Shown here in pieces: positions 38,617 through 46,887 of a DNA stretch of 64,000 bases. A model generated the notes under the pieces. The model worked only from the letters and a program-made list of their open reading frames with translations, made no database searches and was not told the DNA's origin. The stretch is from the NCBI RefSeq assembly GCF_013201545.1, contig NZ_CP053746.1, forward strand, positions 3,734,501-3,798,500. The letters run 5' to 3'. Source of the DNA: Pseudomonas graminis (GTDB lineage: Bacteria > Pseudomonadota > Gammaproteobacteria > Pseudomonadales > Pseudomonadaceae). The position numbers were made by a program, and so were the translations under genes. The first letter of the stretch is position 1; every line of letters starts with the position of its first letter.

Positions 38617-40449
38617 CTATTTTTTAGCCTTCACTGCAGGCTGCGCGTCACTCGCTTCCTCATCGATCCGGTCGGATTCGAACAGCTCGGACAATTCAGT
38701 CCGGGCTTCCAGCGCGCTTTGCATGACCTTCGCGGCATCATCGTAGATCAGGTGCTGGCGATTCAGCACTTGTTCGTCGTGGCGCTTGAACCGATCAATG
38801 CGCGCGGCCGCCTGGGTTTCACTCAGGCCCAGGCCGATCAGCGTGCGCCGCGTCATTTCCAGGCTTGAATAGAAGGTTTCCCGCACCGCCTCGGCATCCA
38901 GGTCCAGCAAGCGGTGAACGTGCTGGCGGTTACGGGCGCGAGCAATGATCTTCATGTGCGGGTAGAGCCTGCGCACCAGTTCGGCGGTCTTGATGTTGGT
39001 GTCCGGGTCGTCCGTGGCGATGACGAAATATTCGGCCTGGTCGACCTTCGCGGCGCGCAGGATTTCCGGACGCAGCGGGTCGCCGTAGAACACCGGCACA
39101 TTACCGAAACTGCGGGTGAACTCGATGGTTTCCACCGAGGTGTCCAGCGCAATGAAAGGGATGTTCTGCGCGCGCAGAATACGCGCAACGATCTGCCCCA
39201 TCCGGCCCATGCCCGCGATGACCACGCGCGGGTTGTCCGATTCGATTTCCTTGTACTCTGCCGGCACTTCCTTGATCACGGGCTTTGGCTTGAGCCAGCG
39301 CGACAGGGCCAGCAGCAGCAATGGCGTCAGCGCCATCGACAAGGTGATCGTCAACACCAGCGTGTCGTACAACGCGGCATCGAACAGGCCCTGGTCGCGG
39401 CCGATCTTGAACACCACAAACGCAAATTCACCGCCCGCGGCCAGGACCAGCCCCAGGCGCAGCGCACTTTGCTTGCCGAGCCCGCCCGCCAGACGTCCGA
39501 CGAAGAACAGCAACGGCAACTTCAAGCCGATCAGCAGTAGCGTCAGGCCCAGCACCGTCAGCGGCGAGTTGATCAGCAGGCCGATGTTGGCGCCCATGCC
39601 GACGCTGATGAAAAACAGCCCCAGCAGCAGGCCTTTGAACGGTTCGATCTGCGCTTCCAGCTCATGACGGTATTCGGAATCCGCCAGCAGCAGGCCAGCA
39701 AGAAATGCTCCCAGCGCCATGGACACGCCCACCAGGTCCATCAGCCACGCCGTGCCGATCACCACCAGCAGAGCGGTCGCCGTGGAGACTTCCTGCAATT
39801 TGGTTTTGGCGACGATGCGAAACACCGGCCGCAGCAGGTAACGACCGCCGACCACGACAATGGCGATGCCGCCGAGCACTTGCAGGCCGTGACGCAGGGA
39901 ATCGCCGGAACCGGCATCGTGAGAACCGCCTGCCAGCATCGGCACCAATGCGATCAGCGGAATGGCCGCGATGTCCTGGAACAGCAGAATGGCGAAGGCC
40001 AGGCGACCGTGGGGTGCGTTGAGCTCCTTGCGTTCGGCCAGGCTTTGCAGACCGAAGGCGGTCGATGACAACGCCAGCCCCAGGCCGAGTACCACGGCGC
40101 TGTTCAGCGGCTGATTGAAGCCCAGCAACGCGACCGCGCCAATGACGACCCCCGTTAGCAGCACCTGTGCCATGCCGACACCGAACACCGATTTGCGCAT
40201 GGTCCAGAGGCGTCGCGGCGACAACTCCAGGCCAATGATGAACAACAACAGCACCACGCCCAGCTCGGAGATGTGCGCGACGCTCTGCGGGTCGCCGATC
40301 AGGCCGAGGCAAGACGGGCCAATGATCACACCCGCGATCAGGTAGCCGATCACGGCGCCCAGTTGCAGACGTTTGGCCAGAGGAACCGTGAGAACGGCGG
40401 CGAGCAGGAACACGACTGCGGCCTGCAACAGGCTGCCTTCATGGGGCAT
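38617..40449 (-). CDS. Kef-type K+/H+ antiporter (CPA2 family)
   Basis: A 610-residue cytoplasmic-membrane protein. The first 380 residues contain about 12-13 membrane helices with the CPA2 signatures GYLIAGVIIGP and ALSSTAFGLQSL and the conserved FQDIAAIPLI. Residues about 405-520 form a TrkA-N/RCK nucleotide-binding domain (VVIAGMGRMGQIVAR). The C-terminus is a charged helical tail. It belongs with the glutathione-gated KefB/KefC proteins, which protect against electrophiles by K+ efflux and acidification; no KefF/KefG subunit gene is adjacent. Confidence 0.9.
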   Translation of the reverse strand: MPHEGSLLQAAVVFLLAAVLTVPLAKRLQLGAVIGYLIAGVIIGPSCLGLIGDPQSVAHISELGVVLLLFIIGLELSPRRLWTMRKSVFGVGMAQVLLTGVVIGAVALLGFNQPLNSAVVLGLGLALSSTAFGLQSLAERKELNAPHGRLAFAILLFQDIAAIPLIALVPMLAGGSHDAGSGDSLRHGLQVLGGIAIVVVGGRYLLRPVFRIVAKTKLQEVSTATALLVVIGTAWLMDLVGVSMALGAFLAGLLLADSEYRHELEAQIEPFKGLLLGLFFISVGMGANIGLLINSPLTVLGLTLLLIGLKLPLLFFVGRLAGGLGKQSALRLGLVLAAGGEFAFVVFKIGRDQGLFDAALYDTLVLTITLSMALTPLLLLALSRWLKPKPVIKEVPAEYKEIESDNPRVVIAGMGRMGQIVARILRAQNIPFIALDTSVETIEFTRSFGNVPVFYGDPLRPEILRAAKVDQAEYFVIATDDPDTNIKTAELVRRLYPHMKIIARARNRQHVHRLLDLDAEAVRETFYSSLEMTRRTLIGLGLSETQAAARIDRFKRHDEQVLNRQHLIYDDAAKVMQSALEARTELSELFESDRIDEEASDAQPAVKAKK

Positions 40450-40723
40450 TGGGGACTCCTTGTTTAAAGAGGGGGGAGGAAAAGTCTGCGTTGTTGGCAG
40501 ACACTTCCTACAGCCCTGAAATGCTTCAGCGACTAAAAAGTGCGCGTATTAAACCACGTGAAAGTGACGGAAATCAGCGGCCGAGACGCTTCGCCGCAGC
40601 GGTGACGTGGCCCTGACACATCCCCGGCGCAGGCGGTGGCGTGCCAGCGCCGACCCGAGCAGGTACCATGTCCGCACATTTGCACTGCGCCCCACATCTC
40701 GACCGGTTTTCAGGAATCCCGTA

Positions 40724-40912
40724 ATGACCAACAAACAGCGTCTGATTTATTCGATCATCATCGCCTTGAGCGTTCTGGCGATCATGCTTGGGCTGTCCCA
40801 TTTACAGAACACCGGCGTGCTCAGCGAGAAGACCTTTCAATACATCGCGATCTTCGTTGCTGTTGTCGTGGTGGTGTTGAACGGTGTGCTGCGTCGCAAG
40901 GTCAAGCGCTGA
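40724..40912 (+). CDS. Small two-helix membrane protein (62 aa)
   Basis: The sequence holds two membrane segments (about 6-26 and 38-57) and ends in a basic RRKVKR tail. The ATG at 40724 has an AGGAAT site. The larger frame beginning upstream is not credible. Function unknown; small proteins of this shape are common in Pseudomonas genomes. Confidence 0.7.
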   Translation: MTNKQRLIYSIIIALSVLAIMLGLSHLQNTGVLSEKTFQYIAIFVAVVVVVLNGVLRRKVKR

Positions 40913-41062
40913 TCCGCGTTGGTGCAGCTTTAAACCGCTGTCTGCGGTGGTATTCATTCGGCAGCATCAAGCGGTTACAAAACCTCGGATGAACTTATTT
41001 TCCGGTGACGAACTCCAAAATTTCGCATTCAAAAAGCCCGCAAAGGGAAATGGAGTTCAATC

Positions 41063-41329
41063 ATGATCAAGAAACTTACCGCTGCCGTTCTCGCCACCGC
41101 TGCCCTGACCACCGCACAGTTCGCCCTGGCGGACAAGCCGGGCGCTGGCTGGATCACCATCGAAAAAGCGATCGAAAAAGCCAAGTCGGCGGGTTACACC
41201 GAGATCTACAAGATCGAAGCCGACGACAATGGCTACTGGGAAGGCGAAGGCCGCAAAGCTGACAGCCTGACCTACGAATTCCGTATCGACGGCACTTCCG
41301 GTAACGTCCTGCGCGACCAGAAGGACTGA
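41063..41329 (+). CDS. PepSY-domain periplasmic protein
   Basis: An 88-residue protein with a signal peptide (cleavage near ALA-DKP, residue 23) followed by one PepSY-type module, WITIEKAIEKAKSAGYTEIY to the conserved DGTSGNVLRD. Such proteins are thought to bind or inhibit peptidases or act as metal-responsive periplasmic modules. A terminator-like hairpin follows. Confidence 0.85.
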   Translation: MIKKLTAAVLATAALTTAQFALADKPGAGWITIEKAIEKAKSAGYTEIYKIEADDNGYWEGEGRKADSLTYEFRIDGTSGNVLRDQKD

Positions 41330-41350
41330 TCGAGCCAGCGCTATAGCGCG

Positions 41351-41375
41351 TGTGGAGGCCCCCGGGGCTTCCACA
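41351..41375 (+). terminator. Hairpin after the PepSY gene
   Basis: An 11-bp stem TGTGGAGGCCC / GGGCTTCCACA with one G-U pair and a 3-nt loop, with only a weak U-rich tail. Confidence 0.5.
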
Positions 41376-41495
41376 TCCCTTCTCACTGATTCCCTCTACT
41401 CCGTTGCTTTCGTTGCTTTAACCTTTCGCAGCTTTACTCCCTTCCGCATATCCGACAACCTTGGCGTCCCCATTTCCGTCAGCAGGAAGCGACGC

Positions 41496-41927
41496 ATGAG
41501 TGTCCGTATCGAATTCAAATCCAACCCCTCCGAAGAAGAACGCCTGCAGATCCTTGAACCACTGAGGGCCTATAACGCGGCTGCGGCGGGGGATGGCAAG
41601 GCCGAAAAATTTGCTTTGTTTGTCCGCGACGAACAGACCGATGCCGTACTCGGCGGCCTCCACGGCCGCATTCTCTACAGCTGGCTGTTCATCGAACTGC
41701 TCGTGGTACCTGAACAGGCGCGGGGCCAGCGCATGGGCAGCCAGTTGATGGCGATGGCCGAAGACCTCGCCCGCGAGCGGGGCTGCGTTGGCGTCTGGCT
41801 CGACACCTTTGATTTCCAGGCGCCGGAGTTCTACCGCAAGCATGGCTATGAACAGTTTGGTCAGCTGGATGACTATCCGCCCGGGCACCAGCGCTTGTTC
41901 TTTCATAAGCGGTTGCAGGCGCAATAG
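41496..41927 (+). CDS. GNAT family N-acetyltransferase
   Basis: A 143-residue enzyme with the acetyl-CoA-binding loop EQARGQRMGSQLM (about residue 75) and C-terminal DTFDFQAPEFYRKHGYE, typical of GNAT proteins. The substrate is unknown. The start at 41496 fits family length and has an AGGAAG site. It is convergent with the oxidoreductase gene, 18 bp apart. Confidence 0.88.
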   Translation: MSVRIEFKSNPSEEERLQILEPLRAYNAAAAGDGKAEKFALFVRDEQTDAVLGGLHGRILYSWLFIELLVVPEQARGQRMGSQLMAMAEDLARERGCVGVWLDTFDFQAPEFYRKHGYEQFGQLDDYPPGHQRLFFHKRLQAQ

Positions 41928-41945
41928 TCAGCGGCGCGCCGAGGT

Positions 41946-43199
41946 TTACCCGAATCGGTCCGGGCTGTAAGGCGCGGGATCGGTAAAGGGCTTGGCGTCG
42001 CTCATCATCTCCGCCAGCAATCGACCGGTCACCGGGCCTAGGGTCAGACCGTGGTGCGCGTGCCCAAAGTTGAACCACAGCCCTTTGTGCGACGTCGCCG
42101 GTCCAATGACCGGGCGCATGTCCGGCAAACAGGGCCGACGCCCCAGCCACGGTTCGGCATCCAGCCGCTCGCCCAACGGATAAAGCGTTCGGGCGATGGC
42201 CTCGCAGCGGCGCAGCTGGATCTCGTTGATGGGCGCGTCGGGTGCGGCTAACTCGACGCCTGTGGTCAGTCGGATACCCCGCGCCATGGGCGCCAGTACA
42301 TACCCCGCCTGGGCATCGATGATCGAGTGCTGCAACGGCTCATCCGGGTTTGCTGCGTAATGCATGTGATAGCCGCGCTTGATCCCCAGGGGAATGCGGT
42401 ATCCAAAGCGGGCGGTCACCTCCGTTGATTGCGGCCCCAACGCCACCACTGCGTTTTGCGCCCGCACCAGCCCCTCGCGGGTCTCTACCTGCCAGCTGTC
42501 GTCGTGCTGACAAAGACTGCGCGCGTCACCCTTGAGCAACAGGCCGCCGCGCTCAACGAACAACGCCGCATAACCGCGGACCAGTGCACCGGGATCGATC
42601 ACGCTTTTCGGGTCGAGCCAGTGGATGGCGCCCATTGCCCCGCTCAGATGCGGCTCGCGATCGCGCAGCTGGCTTGCATCAAGCACCTCGTAACGCAGCC
42701 CGTGACGGTCGTAGGATCGGGCGTCAGCCACTGCCAGATCAAATTCAGCCTGGTCGCGATAGAACTCGATCCAGCCCTTGGCGCGGATCAGCGAGGTCAT
42801 GCCTGAGGCCTCGGCAAGCCGGTCATGCTCGCTGACGCAACGCTCGATCAGCGGCAGCATTGCGCGGCTTGCGCTGGCCAGGTTGGCGGGCGAAGAGTTC
42901 TGCCAGTACTGAAACAGCCAAGGGGCGATCTTCGGCAGCCAAGCCGGGCTGAAACGCATGGAGGATTGCCGGTTCAGCGCATAACGCGCCAGCCGCGACC
43001 ATTCACGGGGAAAGGCGTACGGGACGATGCTGGACCGTTCGATCAGGCCGGCATTGCCGTGGCTGGTACCAGCGCCGGGTTCATCGCGGTCCAGCAAGAC
43101 CACCCGCTGGCCTGCCGCTTGCAGGTGCAGCGCAGAACAGACGCCGATGATACCGGCGCCGAGGACGACGGTCTGGCAATCAATGGTTGGGAAATCCAT
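41946..43199 (-). CDS. D-amino-acid dehydrogenase-like FAD oxidoreductase
   Basis: A 417-residue DAO/DadA-type flavoprotein with the FAD motif VVLGAGIIGVCSALHL (about residue 11) and C-terminal WFNFGHAHHGLTLGPVTG. DadA-type enzymes oxidise D-amino acids and pass electrons to the respiratory chain. It is divergent from dpkA (154 bp between starts). Together they could convert D-lysine to piperideine-2-carboxylate and on to L-pipecolate, or D-proline to pyrroline-2-carboxylate and L-proline; the exact substrate is inference from this pairing. It is not the alanine dadA itself, because dadX is absent. Confidence 0.82.
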   Translation of the reverse strand: MDFPTIDCQTVVLGAGIIGVCSALHLQAAGQRVVLLDRDEPGAGTSHGNAGLIERSSIVPYAFPREWSRLARYALNRQSSMRFSPAWLPKIAPWLFQYWQNSSPANLASASRAMLPLIERCVSEHDRLAEASGMTSLIRAKGWIEFYRDQAEFDLAVADARSYDRHGLRYEVLDASQLRDREPHLSGAMGAIHWLDPKSVIDPGALVRGYAALFVERGGLLLKGDARSLCQHDDSWQVETREGLVRAQNAVVALGPQSTEVTARFGYRIPLGIKRGYHMHYAANPDEPLQHSIIDAQAGYVLAPMARGIRLTTGVELAAPDAPINEIQLRRCEAIARTLYPLGERLDAEPWLGRRPCLPDMRPVIGPATSHKGLWFNFGHAHHGLTLGPVTGRLLAEMMSDAKPFTDPAPYSPDRFG

Positions 43200-43353
43200 G
43201 GTGAGATCCTTGTTCGGTTGAGGGCAGGGCAGCCAGTGCAGCAGGCCCGCAGTTTACCGGGTTGTCGCTGGGCATTACTCTTCAGACGAGCGTCGCCAGA
43301 CACCTGTCTTTTCTGTTCCGCTTCCACATCCAATAATCACAAAGGAGCTTCAG

Positions 43354-44385
43354 ATGCCTTCGATGCACGACAGCCAGACCACCCGGACAATTTCCTTTGC
43401 CGATCTGACAGAGCTGCTGCGGCAGATCTTCGTGCGCCATGGCACCTCGCCCGAGGTGGCGCGGGTACTGGCCGCCAATTGCGCGGCCGCCGAGCGCGAC
43501 GGGTCCCACAGCCATGGCATCTTCCGCATCAAGGGTTATCTGTCGTCGCTGGCGGCGGGCTGGGTCGATGGTCAGGCTGAGCCAAAGGTCGAAGATGTCG
43601 GGGCGGCGTTTGTGCGCGTCGATGCCATGGGCGGCTTTGCCCAGCCGGCGATGCAGGCGGCGAAAGCCCTGGTGATCGAAAAAGCGCGGAACGCCGGGAT
43701 CGCCATTCTGGCCATCCGCAACTCCCATCACTTCGCCGCGCTGTGGCCGGACGTCGAGCCGTTTGCTCAGGAAGGGCTGGTGGCCTTGAGCGTGGTGAAC
43801 AGCATGACCTGCGTCGTGCCCCACGGTGCGCAAAAACCCTTGTTTGGCACCAACCCCATCGCCTTCGCCGCGCCACGCGCTGATGGTCAGCCCATCGTGT
43901 TCGATATGGCCACCAGCGCCATCGCCCATGGCGATGTGCAGATTGCTGCCAGAGAGGGGCGCATGCTTGCGCCGGGAATGGGCGTCGATCGCAACGGCAT
44001 GCCGACCAAAGACCCGAAAGCCATCCTCGACGGTGGCGCGTTGCTGCCGTTCGGAGGTTACAAGGGTTCCGCGCTGTCGATGATGGTGGAGCTGCTGTCA
44101 GCTGCACTCACGGGCGGCAATTTCTCGTTCGAGTTCGACATGTCCACGTCGCCCGGCGCGCAAACCCCGTGGACCGGCCAGGTCATCATCGTCATCGATC
44201 CGGACAAGGGCAGTGGTCAGGCTTTCGCCGAACGCAGCGAAGAACTGGTCCGGCAGATGCACGGCGTCGGCCAGCAGCGCATGCCGGGTGATCGCCGCTA
44301 CCGTCAGCGTGAACAGTCATTGAAGGAGGGGATTGTGTTGTCGGCAGATGACCTTGAGCGGCTCGAGGCGCTGGCACGCGTCTAA
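43354..44385 (+). CDS. dpkA: Delta1-piperideine-2-carboxylate / pyrroline-2-carboxylate reductase
   Basis: A 343-residue NADPH-dependent enzyme of the malate/lactate dehydrogenase-like (YlbC/DpkA) family. Stretches such as RDGSHSHGIFRI, SHHFAALWPDVEP, GTNPIAFAAPRA and GGYKGSALSMMVEL match the P. syringae DpkA as I remember it almost throughout. It reduces cyclic imino acids to L-pipecolate or L-proline. The ATG at 43354 has an AAGGAG site. Its divergent partner encodes a D-amino-acid dehydrogenase. Confidence 0.92.
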   Translation: MPSMHDSQTTRTISFADLTELLRQIFVRHGTSPEVARVLAANCAAAERDGSHSHGIFRIKGYLSSLAAGWVDGQAEPKVEDVGAAFVRVDAMGGFAQPAMQAAKALVIEKARNAGIAILAIRNSHHFAALWPDVEPFAQEGLVALSVVNSMTCVVPHGAQKPLFGTNPIAFAAPRADGQPIVFDMATSAIAHGDVQIAAREGRMLAPGMGVDRNGMPTKDPKAILDGGALLPFGGYKGSALSMMVELLSAALTGGNFSFEFDMSTSPGAQTPWTGQVIIVIDPDKGSGQAFAERSEELVRQMHGVGQQRMPGDRRYRQREQSLKEGIVLSADDLERLEALARV

Positions 44386-44509
44386 GCGTCTGGCTTCAGG
44401 TTCGGCCCGCGTGGCGCCAAGAAGGCAGGTATGAGTGATCACACTGTCGAGCCTGATCGCCACGACCATTCGTCGCGACAGGACTTGCGCTCGGGGTTCG
44501 TTGAAAATA

Positions 44510-44525
44510 CTGTATGTTTAAACAG
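44510..44525. promoter_or_regulatory. LexA (SOS) box upstream of a small unknown gene
   Basis: CTGTATGTTTAAACAG fits the gammaproteobacterial consensus CTGT-N8-ACAG exactly and is part of a longer symmetry TACTGT...ACAGTA. It lies 22 bp before the ATG at 44548, between a TTGAAA -35 (44501-44506) and a weak -10, so LexA would block transcription. Confidence 0.85.
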
Positions 44526-44547
44526 TATCGAGAAGAAGAGAGCGCTC

Positions 44548-44796
44548 ATGCAAACCAATCAATCCAACACCACTCCGGAATTCGCTGCGCAGAAAAACGA
44601 GTCGTCGTTCAGCAGCGTCTGGGGCAACGAGATGCAGCGTGAGGATTTTCTTGCCCTGGCATCAGGGCTTCGCCAATTCAGCGCCAGTCAGGCCGACCTG
44701 GCATTCGCGCCATCTAGCGCTGGATACGCGACAGGCTATGCAACGGGCCACACAAGTAGCTATGGAACAGAGCAGGGTCGGCTTGCGGGGGAGTGA
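44548..44796 (+). CDS. SOS-controlled small protein of unknown function (82 aa)
   Basis: A protein beginning MQTNQSNTTPEFAAQKNESS with a central helical part (EMQREDFLALASGLRQFSAS) and a C-terminal low-complexity tail of repeated ATGYATGH-like units. The ATG lies 22 bp after a LexA box, so it should be induced by DNA damage. It has no membrane segment and no family I recognise; it does not look like SulA. The GAGAG before the start is a modest ribosome-binding site. Confidence 0.68.
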   Translation: MQTNQSNTTPEFAAQKNESSFSSVWGNEMQREDFLALASGLRQFSASQADLAFAPSSAGYATGYATGHTSSYGTEQGRLAGE

Positions 44797-44836
44797 TGTG
44801 AGGGCGCGTGCTTCCGGCAAGACAGCCGGAATCGAT

Positions 44837-44992
44837 TCAGGGCTTGAATCGCACCAGAACCGGGACGGGCGTTTGACCACTCACTGTATCGTCTGCGTCA
44901 GGCTGGCGCGATTTACCGGTGCGAATCATGGCCAGCGCAATCAAAGTGCCCACGGCCGATAGCGCCGACCAACCCAGTAAGAAAGAAATCAT
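44837..44992 (-). CDS. Short membrane protein (51 aa)
   Basis: The frame opens MISFLLGWSALSAVGTLIAL, a single N-terminal membrane helix, and continues with a hydrophilic tail ending TPVPVLVRFKP. A GGAG sequence lies nine bases before the ATG at 44992. It lies between the SOS-controlled gene and the XRE regulator gene, on the opposite strand to both. Codon use is normal for the genome. Function unknown. Confidence 0.55.
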   Translation of the reverse strand: MISFLLGWSALSAVGTLIALAMIRTGKSRQPDADDTVSGQTPVPVLVRFKP

Positions 44993-45185
44993 TGTCTGGT
45001 TCTCCGAACTACAGAAATCGGGCTGCCATTCGAAAAGAATAGCGGTACATCAGAACCTATCGGCCACGAAGGAGATTCCTTGAGCCGTCAACTCGGAAGA
45101 TTGACCAAATGGGCCCAAGGGCGCAACTCCCTCGGACCAATGGGGTCTTGCTCTTTGAACATAGTCAATTTCAGGACCCTCGTTT

Positions 45186-45536
45186 ATGAAAGATCTCGGC
45201 TCACGTCTGAAAGAAGAACGCAAACGGCTCGGGCTGTCGCAACAGGACTTTGGCTCCATCGGTGGCGTAGAGGCCAATGCCCAAGGCAAGTACGAGAGCG
45301 GTGAACGCATTCCGCGCTCCGATTACCTGGCGGCGCTTGGCAAAAAAGGCATCGACGTCATGTACGTGTTGTCGGGTGAGCGGACGCCCATCGCCACCGA
45401 TACACTCAACGAGGCAGAGCGGGCGGTCATTACTCATTACCGGGCGCTTAGCGAAGACGACCGCGAGGCGATTTCGCAATTAGCCACGTCGCTTTCCGAG
45501 TGCGCGACCGAGTTCTCCCAATCCCGCTCAGCGTAA
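45186..45536 (+). CDS. XRE-family helix-turn-helix regulator
   Basis: A 116-residue repressor-like protein. The HTH_3 domain spans about residues 5-62 (RLKEERKRLGLSQQDFGSIG ... ESGERIPRSDYLAAL), followed by a helical tail (NEAERAVITHYRALSEDDRE) like that of phage-type repressors lacking the peptidase domain. It lies 85 bp upstream of the ParD-like/map pair in the same direction and could regulate it. No phage genes are present. Confidence 0.86.
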   Translation: MKDLGSRLKEERKRLGLSQQDFGSIGGVEANAQGKYESGERIPRSDYLAALGKKGIDVMYVLSGERTPIATDTLNEAERAVITHYRALSEDDREAISQLATSLSECATEFSQSRSA

Positions 45537-45587
45537 GGACGTTTGTCTCAAGAGATTCCCGCAGCGGTTGCGTGAAAATATATGAAA

Positions 45588-45605
45588 CGTATATGCTCCG
45601 TATAT
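45588..45605 (+). promoter_or_regulatory. Direct-repeat operator candidate before the ParD-like gene
   Basis: Two copies of CGTATAT (45588-45594 and 45599-45605) are separated by four bases, which places them one helical turn apart. They lie 17 bp before the ATG at 45622, inside an AT-rich promoter region, and are a likely binding site for the ParD-like or XRE protein. Confidence 0.5.
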
Positions 45606-45621
45606 TCTTCGCGAGGTCGCT

Positions 45622-45876
45622 ATGGGACTGGTAAAAATTTCCGAACAGATGCACGCCAACATTCGCTGCGCCAGCGCGGCCCTGAGCCGCTCGATCAATG
45701 CTCAGGCCGAACACTGGATGCGGGTGGGCATGTTGGCCGAGCTGCACCCCGGCCTGAATTACAGCGAGATCTGCCAGTTGCTGATTCGTGCTGAGACGTC
45801 CGGCGGCGCCGTGTTGATCCTTCAGCCCTGCGACCTCGTACCGGATCTGGCTCCCGCCAGGGCGGTGTCCCAGTGA
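45622..45876 (+). CDS. ParD-like antitoxin-family protein
   Basis: An 84-residue protein beginning MGLVKISEQMHANIRCASAA. The pattern, a short strand KIS followed by helices with ALSRSINAQAEHWMRVG, matches the ParD-like family (PF11903), a ribbon-helix-helix protein. No RelE/ParE toxin gene follows; instead the stop overlaps the GTG start of a methionine aminopeptidase gene by 4 bp, implying translational coupling. Confidence 0.82.
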   Translation: MGLVKISEQMHANIRCASAALSRSINAQAEHWMRVGMLAELHPGLNYSEICQLLIRAETSGGAVLILQPCDLVPDLAPARAVSQ

Positions 45877-46658
45877 GCATCACTATCAAGACTGAAGCCG
45901 ACCTGGTCGGGCTGCGTGTGGCAGGGCGTCTGGCCGCAGATGTGTTGGCGATGATCGCAGAGCACGTCAAGCCGGGCATAAGCACCGAGGCGCTGGATGA
46001 CATTTGCAACGCCTACATCGTCAACGAGCTGAAAGTGATCCCTGCCAACGTCGGCTACCACGGGTTCACCAAAACTACCTGCATCTCGCCCAACACGGTC
46101 GTCTGTCACGGCATTCCTTCGGCGGATGACGTGCTCAAGGAGGGCGACATCGTCAATATCGACGTCGCGGTCATCAAGGATGGCTGGTACGGCGACACCA
46201 GCCGTATGTACTACGTCGGCGAGGTCAGCCCGCTCGCCCGGCGTCTGGTCGAAACCACCTACGAGGCCACGCTGGCAGGGATACACGCAGTGAAACCCGG
46301 TGCGACGTTGGGCGACATCGGTCACGCCATTCAGAGCGTGGCATACCGCGAAGGCTTCAGCGTGGTGCGCGAATACTGCGGGCATGGCATCGGTCGCAAA
46401 TACCACGAAGAACCTCAAGTGCTGCACTACGGCGCAGCGGGCAAGGGGCTGAAACTCAAAACCGGCATGGTCTTCACCATCGAGCCGATGATCAACGCCG
46501 GCAAGCCGGGCACTTATGTGCTGGAAGACGGGTGGACAGTGCTCACCCGGGATCAGTCATTGTCGGCGCAATGGGAACACATGGTGGTGGTGACCGAGAC
46601 CGGCTTCGAGCTGCTGACCCCATGGCCGGACGGCACAGGCGATTATCCGGCAGTCTGA
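45873..46658 (+). CDS. map: Type I methionine aminopeptidase
   Basis: A 261-residue metalloprotease that removes the initiator Met. All active-site residues are at the positions of E. coli MAP: His79, Asp97, Asp108, His171 (HGIGRKYHE), Glu204 (IEPM) and Glu235 (WEHMVV). It starts with GTG inside the ParD-like stop region. The housekeeping map of Pseudomonas usually lies beside rpsB/glnD, so this is probably a second, accessory copy paired with the ParD-like gene. Confidence 0.93.
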   Translation: MSITIKTEADLVGLRVAGRLAADVLAMIAEHVKPGISTEALDDICNAYIVNELKVIPANVGYHGFTKTTCISPNTVVCHGIPSADDVLKEGDIVNIDVAVIKDGWYGDTSRMYYVGEVSPLARRLVETTYEATLAGIHAVKPGATLGDIGHAIQSVAYREGFSVVREYCGHGIGRKYHEEPQVLHYGAAGKGLKLKTGMVFTIEPMINAGKPGTYVLEDGWTVLTRDQSLSAQWEHMVVVTETGFELLTPWPDGTGDYPAV

Positions 46659-46750
46659 GCGCAGGCGTTGGGTGCAAAACCAGGCGACAGGGTCTGGACG
46701 CATGAAGTCACAAAAGCGGGCGTGACGAAAACAAGACCTGGCTTGTAGGC

Positions 46751-46871
46751 TTGTTCTCGTTCCCCTGTGGTGCTGCTTCCTGACAGGCTTAGGATGATCA
46801 GTGCAGGTAGCGCCAGGGGAGAACACCACTTTATCGAACACCTGAAAAAACCGGCCTTGGCCGGTTTTTTT
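46751..46871 (+). ncRNA. Candidate small RNA downstream of map
   Basis: The stretch can fold into a long stem (GTTCT and CCCCTG pair with CAGGGG-AGAAC, 46753-46767 with 46814-46824) and ends in a perfect terminator at 46845-46871. It contains no credible frame. It could equally be a structured 3-prime region of the map transcript. No known RNA family was recognised. Confidence 0.3.
46845..46871. terminator. Bidirectional terminator between map and the 89-residue gene
   Basis: AAAAAACCGGCC / GGCCGGTTTTTT arms with a 2-nt loop serve both the map transcript and the minus-strand gene ending at 46888. Confidence 0.9.
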
Positions 46872-46887
46872 GTTGCCTGCGCAAAAC

